Source of the DNA: Anadara kagoshimensis
Lineage: Eukaryota; Mollusca; Bivalvia; Arcoida; Arcidae
Direction: 5' to 3'
Assembly: GCA_021292105.1 (NCBI GenBank)
Contig: CM037861.1
Coordinates: 50,804,920-50,868,919 of the forward strand
Length of the DNA: 64,000 nt
Shown here: positions 23,401 through 35,400 of the stretch, one piece after another
Position numbering within the stretch: the first letter of the stretch is position 1
Layout of the letters: every line of letters starts with the position of its first letter
Made by a program: the position numbers and the translations under genes
Notes under the pieces: model-generated
Databases searched by the model: none
Seen by the model: the letters and a program-made list of their open reading frames with translations, nothing else
Told to the model about the DNA's origin: nothing

Positions 23401-26400
23401 TTGGTGGCTTAAAGCATGTGCTTATAGGACTGGTAATAATGCCTCTTGTAGTATGAGAAAGTCAGTTTGTTTGCTGAAGGTGGGTGATGTCACTGAGCAC
23501 CCTGGTTATCTCTATCATCCATCAATTGACTGCCTCAAAATAAGTTAAAAAATCTTGACTGGAGTGTAAAACTCCAATACTCCACTTAACTTCACTCTTA
23601 GAAGCTGTAGCTCTGAGTACATTGTTGCGATTTGGTTGCCTGTTCTTTTCCTAATAGTGCTTTTAAATCTTGTCATGTGGTCTGAATTAATTCATATTTT
23701 TCCCGGATAATTTTGTATTGGTAAACAAATGTACATGCATTTTACCGTTTTCTGGTTTTGAATTTTAAGTAACATCCCATTAACATTTTGTTCGGGAAAA
23801 GCCTATATGAAGACTATGTATTGATCATTTTGAGTATTGTCCAAACATGGGGTTCATCGTTACCCATCAGATTTATAGCTTCTCTTCTGTATGTTCTTGT
23901 ATATTATGTGCTTATGCAGTTGTTTGAACAAAAGTTTTAAAGACCTTTCATTGCCCCCCTCCTTTTGCAAGGGTTAAAACACTACATTTTTTGTCAAGTC
24001 AAGATATTTTGATAGAATTGTTTTGGTTGAGCTTTTTGATGGACTAGATGACTGCAGACAGGCATAGCTGTTTTACTGACAGTTCTTGGTAACTTACTAC
24101 AATTTATAAAAATAAAATAAAATTTTTTGCCTTAAAAATTACACATATATTAACAATTGTTCTTTAACCATTTCTTCTTTCTGTAGATCATAGACCTCAG
24201 GAAGGAATTGGAATCAAGGACATTAAGTTCCAAAGGTTTAAAATCACAGTTGATTGCAAGATTAACAAAAGCAATGAAGACAGAACAGGAAAAAGAAGAA
24301 GCTCAGGAAGCCATGGATGTAGTAAGTATTTATATACATGTACATATTGGTCACTCTGTTTCTTTTTGTAAGCAACCAATATGGTAGGTCATTTGGTAGA
24401 TTGCTGGCTCCATAAGTGGAAGGTCATGGGCTCGAACCCCAACTGGGTCTGACCTTAGACTTGAAAATGGATAGTGACTGTTCTTTTGCCAAGCACTCAG
24501 CATTGTGAAAGTCACAGTTGTTTTGAATGGGAACTTAAAATAAACGAGGTCCAATGTCACGGTAGGCATGGCACAATAAAGAACCCTACTGTATAATGCC
24601 ATCAGCGCAATGCACATGCAAAATTTCTGCACCTTTGCCTATAGCTGGCAACGTCTCCGTATAAGTGAAATTTTCTTGACTGGGACGTTAAACACCATTT
24701 CTCAACATAACTCTCTTTGTATCTATAGCAGAACCTGCCTTAAAGGTCGTCTCTATATACAGGTCCACCTGTTTTTAAAGGCCAGTAAAATTCTATCCCA
24801 ATTGCCCTTCAGGTTATTTGAACCTGTATATAAGGAAAGGATCACCTACCTTTAAAGGCCACTTTTGCAGGTTCCCTTGGGTGGAATTTATAGACAGGTT
24901 TGATGTATACATAATTGGATTTGTTAACACTGACTTCGGTTCTATTTATACCTTGATGGTGTACACATGATGTGATTTTCTTTACATGCATTTTTGTTAT
25001 GATTTATGTTAAGTTATCGAGTAAACTGGATAAGTAGGCTACTTCTGGATTTTGTTTTGTAAAATGATAAGTTGCTTGTCCAATCTGTCAATCCTGCTTT
25101 AAATGGACCACCTTTTTATAAAACCAATGGATTTTGATTCAATTTCTATGATAATTCCGTAGTGTTGGAGTCTGTATTACATGTATGTGTGGTCATCTAT
25201 TTATATAGGCTAATATTACAGCTTTCCTTGGGTGAACTTGATAAAAATTTACAAGCATTAAAAAATATCATGTAAACTTAAATGTATGTAGACATGGCAG
25301 AGTGGTACTTCACTCTGGACTTGGAATTTTTCTGAGATGATTTTCATCTCCTGCCCATACCAGAGCTATATAAAACTCATTACTAGAATAGTCTTACGGA
25401 TGAGACTTGAAACAGAAGTCCAGTATCTCAGTGCATGCTTAAGACACCTCTGTAGAGTTTGAAAAAGAGTAAGTCACCTGTGGTTGCTACAGAGTACGCT
25501 TACAACTAAAAAGCAATTGAAACAGAAACAGACTAAAGGAAATATTGAAGATGTAAAGGTAGTAGGACCCAGTTATTTTCTAGGAACATCCTGAAATCAT
25601 TAATAGACTCCTTAATCTAAGAAAAAGTAGTGTCAGAGGATCCTTGTGGGGCACATGGTAAGTCTGCATGTATACTGTAAACTAACATGTTGATATATAT
25701 TCTGTTTTTAGTCGGAGCAGGCTGCACAGAGTGAGGAAGTGAAAAAGAACTTAGCTGAAGCGGAAGAGAAAAGTGAAGATAAAAAGAAAGAGGTAATAAA
25801 TAATGATGCAAAAAGTTGTACTGGGTATTCTTATACATAGTTATGTCCCCAAAAGGAAGTAGGGTATATGTAAAGCATTTACTCCATTAATTTTGGTCAA
25901 CATTTTGTCCACTGGTCAGTGTTTTCCTTAAGAGCCGACAACAGGCAGATTTTACCATCTAAAACTCCAAATTGACCGGTTAGAATTCATAAAATTACCT
26001 ACAAAAGTCCTGAAAATTGTTTTCAGCCTAGGCACCCCTTTGACTCCTGGCCTGTTGTTGGATTTGTCAATCTACCTCCTGCTACAAATTTTAGGGAAAT
26101 CACTGCCAGTTTTCGAGCACATGTTTTCTGAAATCTTTATGAAACTTCACAGGTTAATGTCATCCCATTTCAGTTATAACTTGTTATATATTTCATGTTT
26201 GACATATTCTTTGTTCATGCTATCTATATACATGTATATACATCTATTTTACATGTATATAGACCAAACAACTGGTAAACTAAAAAAAGATATATTAAAT
26301 ACATGTAAATATGTCCTTTGGGAATTCCTATACTGATTAAATTTAAAAATACAGAAATGTTTTATATTTTAATTCAGAGAAAGAATTATGTGATTTTTAT

Positions 26401-29400
26401 AACAGGAAGAAGAAAAGAGAAAGAAAGAAGAAAGAGAAAAGGCTTCACTAGAAAGGAAATATGTTCTACCTGATAACCCTGCCATACTTGTACATCCAAA
26501 CGCCGTAGCTAAGAGTGGAAAGTTTGATTGTACTGTTACCTCACTCAGTGTACTACTGGATTATAGACCAGAGGACAATAAAGAACACTCATTTGAGGTA
26601 CAGACCTGCCAACCCTTATGATTTTTCCGTAGTTCTTACTGAAAATTACCAAAAAATTTTAATTCTTACGATTGTACGGATACGGCATGTTTTCTTCCGA
26701 TTTTTATCTTTTCCGGATATTCTCTTTACATTTCCAAACCATGTTTTAGAAAACTGTCCTGGAAACGCTTTTAAGGCATGCAGATTGCAATAAAGCATTA
26801 AAAAGATAGCCATCGATCACTGTCGTTACGCAAAGTCGGAAGAGCGTTTGATAGTAAAGCATTTCAAAGACATTCTGAAGTGTAATAATCAAGCATCTGT
26901 GTGATTTTAAAGTTTCTCGCGGTAACTGTCACATCTCAAAAATGAGCAAACGCAAAGCAGATATGGCGGCAGGGCTCAAAATAAGGGTGAAGTTGGGCGA
27001 TATCTTCGCCCTGTTTCCAAAAACTTCGCCCTAAACTGTCCCAAAAGCGAAGTTCTAGTCGCCCTAAGTTTTGACAAGTGTATATTTAACCCCTAAGGCG
27101 CCTCTTATGTATTACACACACAGGTAACTCCCTATATATCCAGGTGTTTTAATCCGATAATTAGCTTAAACTGAGATCACCATGCATGTCATGGATTCAT
27201 CAACATCAACCTGTTGACTGGATATTTGCCATAAAAAACGTGTGTACCCCAATAAACGGGGGGGGGGGGGGGGGGATGTATTGAACAAAATGGTAGATCG
27301 TTTTTTTGTATGAAAATTTAATAAAACAACAGACCCTCACAGAATGTTGCCTTTTAACAAAGGAATCCATAAATAAAAGCATTTTCTGATAGAATGATTG
27401 CAAATAAGTAGTATCATCTCTAGAAATTGGGAGTCGGACACAGCAGCCATGTTTGTTGCCATCAACACATGGTTGACAAGGGGGATAACTCAAAAATAAT
27501 GGTGTATATATTGATTCATTTATTGATTTTTATTTTTTTTTTTTCATTTATTAATTTTACTTCTTAATATGTTGTTAATCTTTACATTATTTAAAAAAAT
27601 GTTTTAAAGAAAATTGTACATGTATTTCACATTTACATTGAAATCTTAAGACATTTAGTGATGTGATATGATCAATGCATTAATTTTGCTTCAATGAAAA
27701 GAAAAATTAAGTACAATAATTTTCTAAAATTATTTTCAGTATTGCTACACCAAGCTTATACATATAATAACTCTGCACATAGCAAAAAAAGAAGATAATT
27801 ATGAAGAAATTTACATTATGATTTATTTGGATTCAATAAGTAATATTACAATTTAGGTAATATGCAAGTCTTCTGTAGGGATACTCCCATTTAAAGTCAA
27901 ACATATTGGGAACATGCATCGCCACGTAAATTTCACTCGCGATGGAAAAACTTCTCCCTGTTTTGAAAAACTTCTCCCTAATCTTGGCTGAGGGAGAAGT
28001 CACTTCTCCCTGTTCCAAAATCTAATTTTAGCCCTGGGCGGATTATGGAGAGTCGGCTCCGAAAAAAAGGAATCAGTATGCCCAAAAAGCTAAACCGACG
28101 TATTTTTCAACGTGGTCCTTCATAAAACGGAGCAAAAAAGGGAGATTTTTTCGTCAATTGCAGTATATGTCTAGTTGATCTAATTATCGCACATGGCGGT
28201 ATTGACGATATCCGGCGATAAAAAAAGACTTGTAAAATCTTACTGAAACTGGTGCAATCTTACTGAAAAATGTCCTTGATCTTACGGTATAGTTGCCCAG
28301 GGGGTTGGCAGGTCTGGAGGTAGATAAGAAACAGATTTTGTTACTGCGGATATGTTGCTTATTTACCAGAATGTAATGTTGTCTTAATTCTCAAATTCAT
28401 CAGTTTGACATGAATACTTATTTATAAATGTAAGCTTAACCAAGTATAAAGCATGATAAAGCAAGTTCTCGGTTTAAAACTGAGACTGAAACACATTATA
28501 TTCCAAGGTTTGTGAATAATCATCTGGTTCACCCAATGTCAGTATAATGTGACTGGAAGAATGGTATGCTTTTCTTTGACATACTGTATTTATGAGCTAG
28601 CACATTGAAGTCGCTCTAAGTGTGTGCTAGTACAAACTAGATCATAAAAACATACTTGGACATCTTACATGCACACAGACCTGTTCTTAGATTAATCCCT
28701 AGATATCAATAATTTCCAATAGCAGAAAAATTGCTGATGTGGCATTAGACAACATTGCATTACTTGTTGAAGTTCCCAGTTTAAAGATGATTTACATTTT
28801 GTATTTTAGGTTTCCTTGTTTGCTGAATTGTTTAATGAAATGTTAATGAGAGATTATGGCTTTGAGATATACAAATCACTTGTTAAAGCTCCAGAAAAGA
28901 AGGAAGAAGAAAAGAAAGATAAGGATAAAGACAAAAAATCAGAGGATAAAAATTCAAAGGTATGAGGACTTAAAATATTGTCATGGTAACCATGGTCTGT
29001 ATGTTGTCATAGTGACCATAGTCTGTATGAGGACTTATAATGTTGTCATGGTGACCATAGTCTGTATGTTGCCATGGTGACCATAGTCTGTATGAAGACT
29101 TATAATATTGTCATGGTGACCATAGTCTGTATAAAGACCTATAATGTTGTCATGGTGACCATAGTCTGTATAAAGACTTAAAATGTTGTCATGGTGACTG
29201 TAGTCTGTATGAAGATTTATAATGTTGTCATGGTGACCATAGTCTATATAAAGACTTATAATGATGTCATGGTGACCATAGTCTTTATACCCGGTATCTG
29301 TTGATGGATGTAAGCCTACTTTTCTTCAACCAAAATACTGACTGAATGATTTTCAGAATTTAATTTCCTATGATCAATTTATTCTATGAATTGGGTGATT

Positions 29401-32400
29401 AATAGGAGTCAATAGTTCCGAAGGCCTCAATCTCTCAATACATATTACAGTAAAACATGCTTATTTTGTCCCTTGTTTACTCTACTGCCATACTTTTTGT
29501 CATGGTTTGTCAAGTCCCAAATTAAATCTCTTGTACATATTTTCTTTTGATCAAAGCTTCAATGATGAATTTTAATGTTCCTTTTATAATGTCCAAATTT
29601 AGCTTAACAAATGGTGGTGATATACATGTATTGGCATTTTATTGTGTATGTAGGTGAAAGCATTGCAGCCTTCATATGAATCAGAGTTATTTGTTGAGTG
29701 GAAGATACCACCGGGTTTGGTATGACATATTTGGAATGCCTATTTAATAGTTGTTTGTTGTTAAATTTTGTTTTCTAAGAAAGTTTTGGATTTAGATTAA
29801 TTTCACATACCTTGTTGAATGTTGATATACTGAAAAAAAGAAACTGTACAAATGAAAGCCATGGCTTATCATTGGATATCACTGAAATGTATACCCTGAT
29901 TTTAAGAATTCCATTATTATTTTGATTTTGACATGTCTTTAACCTGAAAGAGCAATTATTCATGTACTATAATTACCTATGTCGTATATATATTGAGGAA
30001 GAATTTCCAATTATGTCCTCCTATTGGCTGATCTAAATGACCAAATAGAATAATTTTGAACACTTTTGTTAAAAATATTTTTCAAAAATTATACAAAGAA
30101 TTTAATGGGTATAGATACAAAAGGAAGTCTTTTCCATATTTATACATACAGTTAAACCAACAGTAATAGATATCTCTATATAAAGATCACCTGTGAATAG
30201 AGTACAGACAAATTTCACCACCTTTGTCTTTTACTATTTATATTATTTGAAACCAAGTAAAACAACCAGCTTTTAAAGGTAACTTTTTCTGGTCCCCATT
30301 GAGTGGCCTTTATAAATAGATTTCACCGTAAAATTATAAGTTATTATAAAATCTTTTTGAAGGAATTATAGTGTATTTTTGAGTTTCTTTTGTAGTTAAG
30401 TATATCATCATTCACACGGAATCACTAATCTGTTTATTGTTACATTTTGTATTACTGTATAAGAAAAAATTATTTCATTGTAAGGAATTTTCACGGTTCA
30501 AACTGTAGGGAAAGTGAACTAAGGGAAATAATTTTTGCTGAAAAGATATATTTGCGGTACAAGTGTCACAGTGAAAATCATGAATATTTTTTCCTCATGA
30601 ATGTTTCTTCTAATACAGTAATATAAATTTCTGGGAAATTCTTCACTCTTACAGTTAAACATCATTTTATCTCAACACCATTGGTTAAGTTTAAGTTTGG
30701 GCATTACCGGCTGTTTGGACCAAAAATTGAGGATGTCTTTACATATATATAAAGGAAAAACGTAGAAGATTTGGATTTTGGGACTTTGAAAAACATTTAT
30801 CCATAAATGAAGCATTAAAAATAGGCAATAAACATTACAATGAGGTTTAACAATATGTTAATGAGTCCTTTATTATTTTATTAGGAACCTGTAGTAAAAA
30901 AGAAGAAACTAGATGAAAAAGATAAAAAAGAAGGAGACAAAAAGGTAATGAAGATGTCCAAAGACTATAAAGTACATGTATTAGAAGGTGTAGAAGTGAA
31001 TGTTTGCAGTTTGTAATTGTTTGCATTTAGAATTTTTTTGCCACAGAATGATTAAATTAAAGAATTACTTTCATGAACAAATCTTGAGCTAACTTTACAC
31101 GTACATCAAAACCTTGTTATAATGTCCTTCAGTAACTTTGCCACCTCACTTATCATCACAGTGTTTTGAAGTAACAAAATCCATTTCTTATATGTCTTTC
31201 TTCATAAATCTCCCTCAGTTTATCACCAAACCTGTTTATGATGCTAAAATTTGATTGGACAAATGGTGATGATGAATCGAGGTTCTGGTGTATTTGGTTA
31301 TATATACATAATTTGTTCAGCAAAGTTGTTGCTTTGTTTAAATCTACTGCTAAAAATAAAGTTAATAATGTGTGTTTCATCTAACTTTCATCATGGCTTA
31401 ATTGCCAAAAATACCTGAATTTTAAATTCTTACAGTGCAGTCCAACCCGCCTTAAAGGTCACCTCTATATAACAGCCACCTGCTTTTAAAGGCCAATAGA
31501 ATTTTATCCCAATTGTTCTGTTTAGCTCATCTGAGCACAAGTGAGCTATTGTGACCAGTCTTTGTCCATCGTGGGTCGTCCAATGTGCGTCAACTTTTGC
31601 TTGTTAACACTCTAGAGGCCACAATTTTTGTTATATCTTCATCAAACTTGTCCAGGATAATGTTCAGGTCAAAAGCTAAGTCAAGACCGTATATGGGTAA
31701 TGTTGGGTCAATAAGTAGGTCACTAGGTCAAATCATAGAAAAACCTTGTTAACACTCTATAGAGTCCATGGTTTTTGTCTAATCTTCATATAATTTGTCC
31801 AGAATGATGTTCATGACCAAAGCAAGGTCAAGTTCGTATATGGGTCATGTTGGGTTAATAAGTAGGTCACTAGATCAAGTCATAGAAAAACCTTGTTAAC
31901 ACTAGAGTCCATAGTTTTTGTCCAATCTTCATATAATTTGTCCAGAACAATGTTCATGACCAAAGCAAGGTCAATTTCGTATATGGGTCATGTTGGGTCA
32001 ATAAGTAGATCACTAGACAAAATCAAAGAAAAACTTTGTTAATACTCTAGAGTCCATAGTTTTTGTCCAATCTTCATATAATTTGTCCAGAACAATGTTC
32101 ATTACCAAAGCAAGGTCAAGTTCGCATATGGGTCATGTTGGGTCAATAAGTAGATCACTAGACCAAATCAAAGAAAAACTTTGTTAACACTCTAGAGTCC
32201 ATATTTTTTGTCCAATCTTCATATAATTTGTCCAGAACAATGTTCATGACGAAAGCAAGGTCAGGATCATATATGGGTCATGTTGGTTTAATAAGCAAGT
32301 CACTAAATCAAATCAAAGAAAAACCTTGTTAATACTCTAGAGTCCATAGTTTTTGTTCAATCTTCATATATTTTGTCCAGAACGATGTTCATGACCAAAG

Positions 32401-35400
32401 CAAGGTCAAGTTTGTATATGGGTCATGTTGGGTCAATAAGTAGGTCACTAGGTCAAATCATAGAAAAACCTTGTTAACACTCTAGAGTCCATATTTTTTG
32501 TCCATCTTCATATAATTTGTCCAGAACGATGTTCATGTCTAAAGCAAGGTCAAGTTCATATATGGGTCATGCTGGATCAATAAGTAGGACACTAGGTCAA
32601 ATCATAGAAAACCTTGCTAACACTTTAGAGTCCACATTTTCTGTCCATTCTTCATATAATTTGTCAAAAACAATGTTCAGGACAAAAGCTAGGTCAAGTT
32701 CATGTGTTCTTATAATGAACACTGTTAACCCTCTATTCATGACATTATTGGAAAATGTGTAGAATTGAATTTATTCTCATGTAAGCGCCCAGAGCCTCAT
32801 GGCCCTCTTGGTTCATATTATTTGAACCTGTATATAAAGGACACCTGTCCATAAAGGCCACTTTTACTGGTTCCCTTGGTGGACTTTATAGACAGGTTTG
32901 ACTGTATTTTATGGTAACAGATTTTAAAAATTGAATAAGACTTGCATGACATTTACATCTGATATTGATTGTAATGTAAATTGTTTGTTTTAAGGACACA
33001 AAAATTAAGAAAGAAAAGGATGATGAAAAGAAAACTGAAGGAGAGAAAAAAGAAGAAATAAAAGAAGAGGAAGAAGAAGCTGAAGATGATGATGAAAAAG
33101 GTAAAATATTGATAAGATATGCCATTTTTTCTAGTAAATAACTGTATGCTATAGCTGGCCAATACAAAAGTGCACACCAGCTTATGTCATTCCCTCAGCA
33201 TGATTATTAAATGTTATATGTTGTGTGATAGGTTAAGGTTTGTTTTATAAGAGATGAACAGGTATGAGCTATGGTGTCAGTTTTGCACAGTAGATGTAAA
33301 TTGTATGATTTAGAGGCATATTGCTTTGACTATTTTTGCCATGAGTTTTATTTACATTAGCTTGAAGATTCATATTTGGCACCCTTTCATATTTGGTTTG
33401 ATAACCTTGACCCTGAATAACTTTATATTTAAATTCCTGTCTTGCTGATATAGAGAGGTGTAAAAACACCCAAATGTAAAAAAAAACAAAAAAAAACAGT
33501 TATGGATGGCATTTATGTAGGTCTTACCTCATATGCTATATAGAAATTATAAAAGTATATGTGATTAGCATTATGATCAGTATAACCATATGACTACATG
33601 TATGTATGTATAAACTCAATATAATAATTATTTTAGCTAAAAAAGATAAAGACAAGAAAAAAGAAAAGAAGAAATACACAACAATAGAACCAGCATTGTT
33701 GATGGCTTTTACATACTTTGATCAGAATCATACTGGATATATGTTAGACAAAGATGTAGAGGAAATCATACATACTATAGGTCTACAGCTGTCTCGAGCA
33801 CAGGTGAGTAAAATCTATATGTCTACAGCTGTCCAGAGCACAGGTTAGTAAAATCTATAGGTCTACAGCTGTCCAGAGCACAGGTGAGTAAAATCTATAG
33901 GTCTACAGCTGTCCAGAGCACAGGTGAGTAAAATCTATATGTCTACAGCTGTCCAGAGCACAGGTTAGTAAAATCTATAGGTCTACAGCTGTCCAGAGCA
34001 CAGGTTAGTCAAATCTATAGGTCTACAGCTGTCCAGAGCACAGGTGAGTAAAATCTATAGGTCTACAGCTGTCCAGAGCACAGTTGAGTAAAATCTATAG
34101 GTCTACAGCTGTCCAGAGCACAGGTGAGTAAAATCTATAGGTCTACAGCTGTCTTGAGCACAGGTTAGTAAAATCTATAGGTCAACAGCTGTCCAGAGCA
34201 CAGGTGAGTAAAATCTATAGGTCTACAGCTGTCCAGATCACAGGTGAGTAAAATCTATAGTTCTACAGCTGTCTCGAGCACAGGTGAGTAGAATCTATAT
34301 GTCTACAGCTGTCCAGAGCACAGGTTAGTAAAATCGATTGGTCTACAGCTGTCCAGAGCACAGGTGAGTAAAATCTATATGTTTACAGCTGTCCAGAGCA
34401 CAGGTAAGCACTGTCTATGGGTCTACAGCTGTCCAGAGCACAGGTATTTACTGTCTATAGATCTACAGCTGTCCAGAGCACAGGTATTTACTGTCTATGG
34501 GTCTACAGCTGTCCAGAGCACAGGTATTTACTGTCTATGGGTCTACAGCTGTCCAGAGCACAGGTATTTACTGTCTATAGATCTGCAGCTGTCCAGAGCA
34601 CAGGTATTTACTGTCTATAGATCTACAGCTGTCCAGAGCACAGGTATTTACTGTCTATAGATCTACAGCTGTCCAGAGTACAGGTATTTACTGTCTATGG
34701 GTCTACAGCTGTCCAGAGCACAGGTATTTACTGTCTATGGGTCTACAGCTGTCCAGAGCACAGGTATTTACTGTCTATGGGTCTACAGCTGTCCAGAGCA
34801 CAGGTATTTACTGTCTATGGGTCTACAGCTGTCCAGAGCACAGGTATTTACTGTCTATAGATCTACAGCTGTCCAGAGCACAGGTATTTACTGTCTATAG
34901 ATCTGCAGCTGTCCAGAGTACAGGTATGTAAAATCCATATGTCTACAGCTGTCCAGAGCACAGGATAGCACGGTCTATAGGTCTACAGCTGTCCAGAGTA
35001 CAGGTATGTAAAATCCATATGTCTACAGCTGTCCAGAGCACAGGATAGCACGGTCTATAGGTCTACAGCTGTCCAGAGCACAGGTAAGCACTGTCTATAG
35101 GTCTACAGCTGTCAGAGTACAGGTATGAAATCCATATGTCTACAGCTGTCCAGAGCACAGGATAGCACGGTCTATAGGTCTACAGCTGTCCAGAGCACAG
35201 GTAAGCACTGTCTATAGGTCTGCAGCTGTCCAGAGTACAGGTATGTAAAATCCATAGGTCTACAGCTGTCCAGAGCACAGGTATTTACTGTCTATAGGTC
35301 TGCAGCTGTCCAGAGTACAGGTATGTAAAATCCATATGTCTACAGCTGTCCAGAGCACAGGATAGCACGGTCTATAGGTCTACAGCTGTCCAGAGTACAG

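Noticed and set aside
34364-34931. Open frames with repeated GLQLSRAQV and STAVQSTG
   Set aside because: They are frame-cycling readings of the 40-bp splice-donor array, not proteins.
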